Positions 54,060-64,000 of a stretch of 64,000 nucleotides of DNA are shown piece after piece (position 1 is the stretch's first letter; every line of letters starts with the position of its first letter). The stretch is from positions 626,869 through 690,868 of the forward strand of contig CAJHNH020000846.1 in the NCBI GenBank assembly GCA_905116865.2. Direction: 5' to 3'. A program made the translations under genes and the position numbers. The stretch is from Candidula unifasciata. Taxonomy: Eukaryota > Mollusca > Gastropoda > Stylommatophora > Geomitridae. The notes beneath the pieces were generated by a model. The model saw only the letters and a program-made list of their open reading frames with translations. It made no database searches and was not told the DNA's origin.

Positions 54060-57000
54060 CTGAATATAATACTTCAGGCAAACCAGAAAGAACAACAGTG
54101 GAACATAAACTCTATAGACCACTGAATGAAATAAAAACGACAATGAAATTTAAATGAGAGACAACATTGCTGATATAGACAACTTATTTCAGGCTAGCGG
54201 AAGAAGAAGTAGCACAAAATGAACACAAAACAGTGGCATAACTAGCCATTTTGTTTTTATTACTTAGAGGCTTCAGAGAATCAGCTGGCTGATGAAGGTG
54301 GGGACAGAGTGCTTATGGGTCAGTCTTAACTGTTGTGATGTTGGTTATCTGCTCAGCTCAACTCAGACCCAGAGATTGTTATCTGTTAGAAATGAAATAA
54401 AAGCCTTAGCCTATACACTTGTTGGCAGCATTCCCCATTGACCAGCCTCTGAGATCAACCCAGCCTGAAAATGGATACTAGAAAACTGTGTGGGTGTGTT
54501 TGTGATCAGTATGATATTCTCAATAATTGACAAGGGCTATTCAAATATGGGGGTGACACCATATACTTAATATGCAGTGTGGACCAAAAAGGGGGGGGGG
54601 GTCAGATTTCTTGGGCTTGGTGTTGCTAAATAAGGGTTTGTTCAGTGAAGTAATGTAGGTGTTCAATAATAAATTCTGACAAGCAAAAGGACGTGTTCTG
54701 TTGAAGCTACCTTAAAAACAAAGATGATTCTCTCTTCATCTCTACCTATCTATGTTTGTCTAGGTGGAGTCCATGGCTTAGGCATTGTTTCAGGGAAAGA
54801 AGACATTAGTCTTATTCTTTGCATTCTGCCTGCCAGTGGTTTCAGCTGTGAAGGCAATAGGCCTCAGTGGAGTCTATGGTGTGTCACTTGTCTTCATGTC
54901 TTCTATACAGCTTGTATCCAATAGAATGCCAGCAGGTTAAACCTGGGATCTCTCTATGACTTTCAGTGAAAGTGACTCATTTTATATTTTCAGCATCTGA
55001 AATGCAAAATTAGCTTCTGCAATACAGTGTTGTCACATGCTGTCATTCATACCTAGTTTTATTTGCCAACAACAGATTGCATAATTTATTGCTAGGTAAA
55101 TTCCGCGGTATCTGGTTAAATTTATAGTGCAGAAATAAAAAATAGTGGGCAAATGAATCTAGCTGAACCACACACAAATAGATAGTAAATATATTAACAT
55201 TTGCATACACTATATAGGTAGGTAGGTAGCTAGACATTTCATTAGTTGGTGCCCCTTCCTTTTATCGATATGGTTTCTGATCATAACTGCCGGTCGTTTT
55301 TGAGCTTATTTTCATATTTCTGATTCTTAGTGTTGACAAAATTGAGACTGTTCTGGAATAACAAACAGACGACATTGCCGGCTGCTAATTACGATCATTG
55401 TACGTACATAGGAAAATGTTAAATAAATTACAAGATAACTATTTTCAAGAGGGTTGAGAGGTGTTGTAATGTACAGTGGAAAGCTTTCCCCCTAGAACAA
55501 TTTGTTTTCTGACCTTATTTTTAGGGGCAAAAAAACAACAACAAAACTCTCGATCTATGAACAAAGAAATCTGGTTCCTGAATAGACCACGTATTTCACG
55601 GGATAAAACTGCGGCGAAAGAGTGTTCAGTATAAATCCTGTTTAAATGTAGTCGTGTCCTGATTTTCTTTGACATTGCTCCTGGTCAACCTCTAGGTTTG
55701 CTGGACTAGCGGACGAAGGAATGTTATCACATTGAAGCTCCAGCTCTCTAACACAACTCCTCTAATTCTGCCAATGGACCAACAGGTCGCTGGGAACTTA
55801 TACAACACCAAAGCAGTATTTCAAGGCTGTTTTGAAGCGAATTCCGACACACAGACACGGGGTCTCTTGAGCGCCTTCAACAAAAAGTTGCAAGGAGATT
55901 AGGAAGCCCTCTTTAACAACATGTATAGCAATTTATTGTAAACGTATTTGTTTGTACACGTCATATCATTGCAAGTATATTAGTACTATATTTATTTGCT
56001 ATTCAACACATCAGCAATAATAATAATATGCTGAAGCTCGCCTCACCCTATCATTTGCCACATAGTGTGTGAGGATGGTGCGATTTTCTTAATCCACACA
56101 TACATTTTGTTCCCCCTGGATTTATGTGTCAGGTTTGGGGCTGTGCCCACCTCCACCCGTATTGTCGTCTTATTCGTGGCAGCGCCCCTGCTGTAACATA
56201 CTGTTATAACAGAGAATCGTGTGGGGAGGGGAGGAGACAACACTACAACACCCGTTCTTGTATAAGCATCCTCGATTGAGGTTGTGTGTAAGTTACCTAC
56301 TGGATCAGGAACTCGGCATGTGCACAATTGTGGCTAGACTGTAGCTGACAAAGACACTGCGGGCTTTGAGGCGGAAAGTCACAGGAACTGCCTTTCGCGA
56401 AACCTTCCACTGCAGACAAGGAAATCTTGTACGTCGAAGACTGGATTGAGAACCGATTTGACTCTTGTTTGTTTGTTTGTTTTAGTATCCAGAAGCCATG
56501 AGTTGTTAACCCTTAGGCTCGGTATTATGGATATCGCAACCTTTCGGCCTTGATTCCATTGTAAATACCGTAAATCTGGGAGAAACGTGGCTTTCCTGCC
56601 TACCCCCGGGATTGAACCCGGACCACAAGGAGTTCGTCACCCGGTCTCCGCGCAATCCGGTTTAGCCAACTACGCTAGAGAACCGGGCGATTTCACTCTT
56701 AGAAGTCCCAGAGAAGCTGTACACACATTATTTTTTGTTGCATTGCCTTTAGTTCGGCATTTGCTTGAACCATTTTTTTTAAAATCTCGTAAATTGTGAC
56801 ACACGCTTTGCAACAGACCACAAGGGTAATGTTTTTAGATATATGTCCTTGTAGGTAAAAGCCAGTTACACGGTCCACTGAACATGTGATGTGTACAGAT
56901 TAGCCGATCGTCTCCCACACACCTTGCTGTTAACGTGTAAAGACGACATTTACACATAACTCGATCGAAGAACAAGGGTATATTTGTACCGTCTCCTATA

Positions 57001-57420
57001 CAGGATGCTGTCGTTAGTGAAAGCCTTATAAAGGATTCTATTATAACAGTTATCATCGAAAAATATTTGCTTGCGTGCATGTGATACTTTTATTAGGGTC
57101 AATCCATCCCCATTAGTAAGCCCATCTCATGATTTTTTTTTTTTTTTAAGTTGTTCACTCCAGATGTAGGTCTTTATTTTTTTAGAAATAAAAACACCAA
57201 GGATGATAATCAAACAACCTTAAACTATAAAAACCCCATTCAACCGTAAAGCCATAAAGCACAGCTACATTTTGGGACCACAAAACGGACGGTTACGAAG
57301 TTGGTTAATTCTCTTTCAAACTATCCTTTACGTCTTCAGGCATCGAGGGGAACATAAAGTTCTGCTTCTCACTCTTGGTAGTTTCCGGTTACCTTGGTGA
57401 AACAGACATTGTAGAATGTA
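54060..57420. other. intergenic, mostly unassigned
   Basis: No gene is supported. It contains a G-rich run at 54592-54600 and a tRNA-like SINE at 56600-56690. The frames around 55445-55675 and 56043-56327 (minus) have no recognisable domain. Confidence 0.4.
56600..56690 (-). repeat. tRNA-like SINE head
   Basis: The minus strand reads GCGTAGTTGGCTAAACCGG (A-box-like) then CCGGGTTCAATCCCGGGGG (B-box). Confidence 0.6.
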
Positions 57421-57424
57421 CTCG

Positions 57425-57560
57425 AATTTGTGTTTCAGTTTCTAGGATTCAGCTATTTGCTTCATTTATTCACTTGTTACTGTAGTATGCACCTGACGAG
57501 ATACAGCGAAATATGCCAGGCAATAAATTGTGCAGTCTATTGTTTGTGTCTTCTTTGTTC
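57425..57560 (+). repeat. dispersed repeat, copy 2 (partner at 745-895)
   Basis: It shares CTACTGTAGTATGCACCTG, AAATATGCCAGGCAATAAAT and GTGTCTTCTTTGTTCAA with the left end of the window. Confidence 0.55.
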
Positions 57561-57727
57561 AATCTCACTCTTCTGTCCGCCCTGACGATGAGTTTGTATG
57601 TCTGATAATATCTTTCCAATTTGTGCTTGGTCTAGATCGTGCTGTAGGTTCTCCTCCGTGTGTGCATGCGATGTTTGCTATGGGTGTCGCAAGGAGTTAT
57701 CTCTGACTATGCAATCCATTGTATTTA

Positions 57728-59871
57728 TCTATATATATATAAATCAATGTTTGTGTGTTTGTTTGCCCCCTATAGACTCGGAAACTACTGAACCGATTTA
57801 GCTGAAATTTCAGGATATGTTTGTTTTGATACCGGATTTTGAACCATCGTGGTTTGAAATTCAACCTGTCACTGTTAGAGATAGGTGACCACAATTTATG
57901 CCATAATATTCGCAACTAATATTTATAGCTTTAGTGATTTCTAATTATAGCCACGTTAGTAATTGCGCATGCGCCGCCGTAGTCAGAAAGCAAGGCTTCC
58001 GCCATTCGCCGGCGAGTTACGTGCAGCCAACGCCTTAATACATAGAGTAGGTCTAGGTACCGCAAACAAGACTATCTCTATATTTGCCACAATAACCATA
58101 TTAAACACGATTTCTATTTTCTGTTTTTTTTTTTCAAACAACCTTCGGCGAGGGGGGGGGGGCGGCGGCAATCAAGGACTATCTCGACGTCGGCGCAGAC
58201 ATTGACTGCGTCATTAACTTCATTAACCGTTTTAGACACGTGCGATTTCTATTGTTGTGCTGTTTCATTAATATATCTGGAGTATCTGTCTACGAGAAAA
58301 CAATTGCCTGCGGTTTTGAATTGTGTTTTAATCGCGACACATTAGTAGGGAGGGACACACATCTCTAATAGTTAAGTTCTCTTTTCGTTTATTCGATCAT
58401 GTGGCTGCTTGGTCGAATGGTTAGAATACTGGGTTGCTGAGCGGGAGACCTGGGTTCGAATCCGCAGTAGTTAATTTTTTTTTTTAACCCGGACTAAAAT
58501 AATATCATCATCTACTCTGTCGTGGTGACAGCACTAGCCATGTTGCCTTAATATTAAATTTAAAAAAAAAAAAGACAAGTAAATGGGTAAACCATTCGAT
58601 AATTAAATTTGACCATTTCGCTTACTTATGATTACATTTTTAAACTTTCCGATTGCATGGTTATGCTAAAATTTTATAGATTTTCATTCTTTTCATTTAG
58701 ATTTAGTTATTTCGTCTGCGTTGTAATTTTAAGCTGTGCTGTTTACCATGGCGTTCATTTCCTAATTATGGTGTTTTTTTCCTGTGTTATTTGCTTTTCA
58801 AGTGTTTTTTTTTTCTCTCTCCCAACTACTTCAATGAGGGAAAGAGTTGTCGGTGAATTTGGGGGGGGGGGGGTGGGGGCAAACTAATATGGGGCAAACT
58901 ATTTACTGAGAGAGCTTTAAGTCACAGTAACTGCTTTACCCACTTAAAGTAGCAGCAGCAGTAATAGTTGTTACACCAGGGCTGTTACACCATAGTGCTC
59001 TCATGTGAAGACCGCCGTTAAGGTTATGGCTTTCTTCTGTCGGCAAGTGAAATTATACATCCTAACCTGACCAGTCTGTGGCGACAGCACTAGCCACGCG
59101 GAACTAAATCTTCTGGCTCACGACTCTCTGTCTACTCCGATGGTAACACAGATAGCAGTGACATTATTTTAGTAGTTGTACTGGTACTTGAAGGATGATG
59201 TGGTAAATATTACACTAGCCCCATTCACTACCTATTACAATTCCTGCTCCTGATTTTAGTCCAGATGGACAGGGATGTCAATGTCAGTTACAGCAACAAC
59301 AAAAATATCGCCAGGTAATGATTTTCAAATATTTCGAAGAGGGAGAGAGCAGTAGTCGGTGGAAGAGGGGAGGGGGTAATGACTTAAATTTAAGAGAACT
59401 TAAAGAGCTTTACACGTGATTTTCAAGTTCTCATTACCTAATTTGTTTATATTTTACTAACGCTACCTCCGCTTTTCTATTTTTTACGACTTACTTTGTT
59501 ATTTACAAGTACAGTTGTAGCTTTAATTCCGTCTCCTATAAAAATACAAACAGCTTTAGCATGTGATAACCAAATAACCACTTTTGTTACCGTGCTAATA
59601 GCACCATTTAAACGACCACTAATATAAAGACACAATTATATGGTGCGTGTTCCAAAGTTGGAAAACCAGACTATCTCTATATAAATGTGCAGAGAATGAT
59701 TGCGACATTAACTATATTAGACAGGTGCGATTTCCATTGTCTTTCTTTTCCAAAAACCTTTGATGAGGGAGAGGGTAGTAGGTGGATTTAGTTGTGGGGT
59801 GGGGGGGGTGGGGTGGGGATCAAAGACTATCTTAAATTACGCCACAGCAACGCGTGGCCGGGTACAGCTAG
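57728..59871 (+). mobile_element. non-autonomous Helitron, copy 2
   Basis: It has the same termini and internal order as 43526-45679 (2144 against 2154 bp), including the tRNA-like block and a shorter G run (58861-58873 instead of 27). It is inserted between A and T. Small indels distinguish the copies. Confidence 0.85.
58400..58471 (+). repeat. tRNA-like sequence inside Helitron copy 2
   Basis: GGCTGCTTGGTCGAATGGTT and GGTTCGAATCC are conserved with copy 1. The anticodon-loop region differs (GGGTTGCTGAGCGGG against GGGTTCATGTGCGG). Confidence 0.6.
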
Positions 59872-59879
59872 TATGTAAT

Positions 59880-60850
59880 AAATTTAAAAGCGCTAGAACA
59901 TGAGCACCTCCCCAAATTTCTTTAGGGAAGAAGTGCGCCCCCCCCCCCTCCCAAATCCCCACCACATATAGGCGTTCTCTTCTCAAGCATTTGTTTATAC
60001 ATTTTATTTTATTTAAAATATATAATTTTAATTTTCCAATCAGCACATACAAATAATAGCAGTAATAATTATTATTGTGCAATTAATTTAGGCTCAAGAA
60101 ATTGAGCCTCCTCCCATTTATTTTATAGGGCGAGAGCCTCAATGAGTTTGTGCCTTGTCTCGTTGTCTAGTAATAATATATAATAATTGTTATTATGCAA
60201 ATAAAGAAGGTTTACGCGCCCTGCCTGTGGCCATAGAAAATATTTTCAAAGGCAGAACTTCCTTCCTCCCCACCCCCCCCCCCCCCCCCCCCCTTTTTTT
60301 TTCATATTTTTTTTTTTTTTGCGGCACGACTGAAACGAATAGAGTGTTGGTTCTGTGCCGACTTTTTCTTGTACGACTTCCTTCCGGATTTCGCCGTTTC
60401 TGGCAATTCGAACGGCCTTTCTCCAACGCCTTACTCGCGAGGTTAATAATTTAATGTTCCTATAATCAATCAGACTCATCCGCCTCATAAACATTATTGA
60501 AAATATTATTATTTATTTTTGTTTAATTTTCCCAAAATTCGACACTTGGGTGGAACAATGGCCTGATCTAAAACTGTTTGCAAGTAGCAGTTACTCGCAA
60601 CATGTATTTTAGAGTACTGATTGTTAAGCTTTTCAGTCAGTAAAATAGAGAGCAGTTCTCTCAGATCAGCCTAAAAGAGTCAAAACTTATCATGATTTTC
60701 ATAACTGACATTAGTAAATGTTATTACTAGCAAGTCACGAACAGCCTACCTAAACGAGAGATGTATAGAACCAATGCTGGTCGATGACTTTGATGTTTAG
60801 ATTGCCAAATTAAAAATACCTTAACAATCTCCTATCTGCTTCAACAGTCT
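59880..60850. other. intergenic, no gene seen
   Basis: It contains a C run (about 59940-59950), a C/T run (60273-60320) and AT-rich sequence. Frames across the C run are artefacts. Confidence 0.4.
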
Positions 60851-61460
60851 CTTGTCTTGTCTTGTCTTGTCCACAATTGCCTCACAGCGTAGTGAGGAGT
60901 CACAGTTTTCTATCCTGGGCTAGGTGTGTTGCACGTGTTGTTGTTAGTCCTTGTTGCCTCAGGATCTCTGATATATTGTCTATCCATCGTACTCTCGGTC
61001 TGCCTCTTGCTCTAGGGCAGTAGTGCTGTTCGTTGTATGCTCGTAGAGGCAGTTGGTCGGTTTGCATTCGCATCAAGTGGCCAAACCACTCTATTTGTTG
61101 CTTCTTTATGTATTGCAGGCATGGTGTGGTTCCTACAATTGCTCAAATGTTCTCGTTTCGAACTCTGTCTCTCCTTGTGACATTGGCAGCCTTCCGTAAG
61201 CATCTCATTTCGCACGTCGTGATCTTTTTCTCCTGGACCAGGTTTGGCATTGGTAGCAGAGGGTTGGTGTAAACATGCAATTTATCAGTTGTCGTTTTAG
61301 TGCCATAGTGATGCTTGGGTGTTTTAGCAGTGGGGAGAGTTGGTAAGTTACTGCGTTCGCCTTTTGACATCTTGCCTCAAGTTCCCTATCAATTCTTCCA
61401 TCATCTGTGAAGATGCTCCCCAAGTATTTAAATTGCTGCACTTGTTTGAGCTTCAACAGT
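60850..61460 (-). mobile_element. LINE 3' fragment, family 3
   Basis: The minus strand gives VQQFKYLGSIFTDDGRIDRE, EARCQKANAVTYQLSPLL, PTLCYQCQTW, then in other frames EMRCLRKAANVTRRDRVRNE and further on ARGRPRVRWIDNI. It ends in an (ACAAG)n tail (TGTCTTGTCTTGT on plus at 60850-60870). The reading frame is broken. Confidence 0.85.
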
Positions 61461-61639
61461 AAGTGGAGAAATTAGAGAACTGGGCAAAAAATGTGGGTGT
61501 AAAACTTGCATCGACACCTCTCTTATTTCCAGACGACGTTTAGTACTGTGGTGCATAGCGGCGTCTGTGGTTTAGATGCTTCGTAATGCCGGATTTGATC
61601 CCAGCTACGGGCGGGTTGTCTTGCATTGGTTTCCACAGC

Positions 61640-61790
61640 GGTACCGACAGCAACTGTTTAGTAGGAATGGCAAATTACTAAAAGTAAAATTTGCCTAGAA
61701 AAACCACAACAGCCACACACAACCGCTGGGGTTGGTTTTGCAATTGTAAAGGGTACGCAGTTAACTTCCTTATACAGAGGCATGTGAGCC
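61640..61790 (-). repeat. family-D repeat, inverted copy
   Basis: The complement of the block at 2450-2610: GTACCCTTTACAATTGCAAA and CAACCCCAGCGGTTGTGTGT-type sequence. The upstream 61550-61610 is tRNA-like. Confidence 0.5.
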
Positions 61791-62379
61791 ACATACAGTA
61801 AGGCCGGGGATGACATCCTTTCTTTCCAGAGCACAAAGCCAGAGCATTATTGTCAAGGCCAGATGTTGCCATCGCATGCCATGTTACCCAAAAGGAAAGT
61901 TGGCATTACATTTGAAACAAAGTATGCTGCCGAAGGATCAGGAGAGCAGTGTTCTTCAGGTCAAAATGGACGCTAGGCACGGTGGCAAATGTTTTTTTTT
62001 ACTTCTGCCAGGCGGTGGCCGTCGCATTTTTGTTCCATTTGTAGACTGGAAGCATATAGTTTCGTCGCCTAGCTTCTAAGTTGAGTGCATGGTGTGACAC
62101 TGTGAGCTACGTGTGTTTTTCGTTGGCACAGGAGCGGAGCAACTATGGGATGACCCGTTTGCTATGAAGCTGAAACTAGGATTACCAGATTACCAGTGTT
62201 CTGTCTGTTCGCCTGTCTTCTCTCATAGACCAACTGCCAACCAAGGCTATGGGTCTGGTCTGCCCTGTCATGACAGTGTTTGTAGATTTCATTTCCTCGT
62301 CCTAGCATCAGTAAGGTTAATCTGCTTCCTCACGTACTTCTCCGTCCCGAGTTGTTGGCACAATGTGGGATGACAGGTT

Positions 62380-64000
62380 TTGTTAAGCCGTCCAACATTC
62401 TGTGATAACGGGGACAAAACTACCGACTACTGTCATGTGTGGGATGACACGTCAAGTTAATCTGTCCAACATTCTGTGATAACGGGGACAAAACTACCGA
62501 CTACTGTCATGTGTGGGATGACACGTCAAGTTAATCTGTCCAACATTCTGTGATAACGGGTACAAAACTACCGACTACTGTTTTGTGTGGGATGACACGT
62601 TAAGTTAATTGGTCCAACATTCTGTGATAACGGGGACAAAACTACCGACTACTGTCATGTGTGGGATGACACGTCAAGTTAATCTGTCCAACATTCTGTG
62701 ATAACGGGTACAAAACTACCGACTACTGTCATGTGTGGGATGACACGTTAAGTTAATCTGTCCAACATTCTGTGATAACGGGAACAAAACTACCGACTAA
62801 CTGTCATGTGTGGGGATGACACGTTAAGTTAATCCTGTCCAACATTCTGTGATAACGGGTACAAAACTACCGACTACTGTCATGTGTGGGATGACACGTT
62901 AAGTTAATCTGTCCAACATTCTGTGATAACGGGTACAAAACTACCGACTACTGTCATGTGTGGGATGACACGTTAAGTTAATCTGTCCAACATTCTGTGA
63001 TAACGGGGACAAAACTACCGACTACTGTCATGTGTGGGATGACACGTCAAGTTAATCTGTCTGTCAAAACATTCTGTGATAACGGTTAAATCTGTCCACA
63101 AACACTACCGACTACTGTCATGTGTGGGATGACACGTTAAGTTAATCTGTCCAACATTCTGTGATAACGGGACAAAAAACTACCGACTACTGTCATGTGT
63201 GGGATGACACGTTAAGTTAATCTGTCCAACATTCTGTGATAACGGGTACAAAACTACCGACTACTGTCATGTGTGGGATGACACGTTAAGTTAATCTGTC
63301 CAACATTCTGTGATAACGGGACAAAACTACCGACTACTGTCATGTGTGGGATGACACGTTAAGTTAATCTGTCCAACATTCTGTGATAACGGGGACAAAA
63401 CTACCGACTACTGTCATGTGTGGGATGACACGTTAAGTTAATCTGTCCAACATTCTGTTGATAACGGGTACAAAAACCTACCGACTACTGTCATGTGTGG
63501 GATGACACGTTAAAGTTAATCTGTCCAACATTCTGTGATAACAAAACTACCGACTACTGTTATGTGTGGGATGACACGTTAAGTTAATCTGTCCAACATT
63601 CTGTGATAACGGGGACAAAACTACCGACTACTGTCATGTGTGGGATGACACGTTAAGTTAATCTGTCCAACATTCTGTGATAACGGGTACAAAACTACCG
63701 ACTACTGTCATGTGTGGGATGACACGTTAAGTTAATCTGTCCAACATTCTGTGATAACGGGTACAAAACTACCGACTACTGTTATGTGTGGGATGACACG
63801 TTAAGTTAATCTGTCCAACATTCTGTGATAACGGGAACAAAACTACCGACTACTGTCATGTGTGGGATGACACGTTAAGTTAACCTGTCCAACATTCTGT
63901 GATAACGGGTACAAAACTACCGACTACTGTTATGTGTGGGATGACACGTTAAGTTAATCTGTCCAAAATTCTGTGATAACGGGTACAAAACTACCGACTA
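62380..64000 (+). repeat. 74-bp satellite, about 21 copies, continuing past the window
   Basis: The unit TGTGGGATGACACGTTAAGT, TAATCTGTCCAACATTCTGT, GATAACGGG(T/G)ACAAAACTAC, CGACTACTGTCATG. Copies differ at a few sites, with scattered single-base indels around 62810, 63065-63110 and 63460-63540. The diverged first unit (62350-62400) marks the array's edge. Confidence 0.95.

Noticed and set aside
57305..57385. Minus-strand frame ending MPEDVKDSLKEN and a stop
   Set aside because: There is no good acceptor between the upstream in-frame stop and the frame, and no partner exon.

Overview
This is eukaryotic (metazoan) DNA. It is AT-rich, has GT-AG introns, and is packed with transposable elements and minisatellites. 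The mix of LINEs with RNase H and CCHC ORF1 proteins, Helitrons, hAT elements, tRNA-derived SINEs and an LTR element with a coiled-coil Gag fits a mollusc, most likely a gastropod. That assignment is an inference from element types and was not tested.

Two host genes can be reconstructed by splicing. On the minus strand, 15 small exons between 32445 and about position 59 encode tRNA pseudouridine synthase 1 (PUS1, TruA family). The reading frame is continuous across all 14 junctions and covers the catalytic RTDKG motif and the conserved C-terminal blocks. On the plus strand, a 31-nt coding exon at 38456-38486 and a 1250-nt exon at 46073-47322 encode complete ferrochelatase (FECH, last step of haem synthesis), about 426 aa. 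The genes are head to head, and both first exons encode mitochondrial-type N-termini. The 6 kb between their start codons is mostly a 4.1-kb hAT element that itself carries a 1.8-kb ORF1-only LINE, all inside a minisatellite. Without these the promoters would lie about 1-2 kb apart.

Layout. 1-32.4 kb: PUS1 exons; introns with SINEs, LINE fragments, a solo LTR with 4-bp target-site duplication (TSD) (10646-11601), minisatellites, and a young LTR retrotransposon (19316-24749) whose two LTRs look identical but which has lost integrase and most of reverse transcriptase. 32.4-38.5 kb: intergenic region with minisatellite, hAT and nested LINE. 38.5-46.1 kb: FECH intron 1 with a fold-back MITE, a 40-bp minisatellite (about 37 copies), a hAT MITE, LINE pieces and a 2.15-kb Helitron. 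46.1-47.3 kb: main FECH exon. 47.3-64 kb: mostly repeats, namely LINE remnants, a second Helitron copy, a 31-bp minisatellite, and a 74-bp satellite running off the right edge. One possible unassigned exon lies at 52936-53072.

No prokaryotic operon, CRISPR array or defence system is present. The most interesting material is how mobile elements and tandem repeats have built up this locus: at least two minisatellites that appear to have grown from pieces of dispersed repeats, nested insertions with readable TSDs, and an apparently recently mobile but internally deleted retrotransposon.
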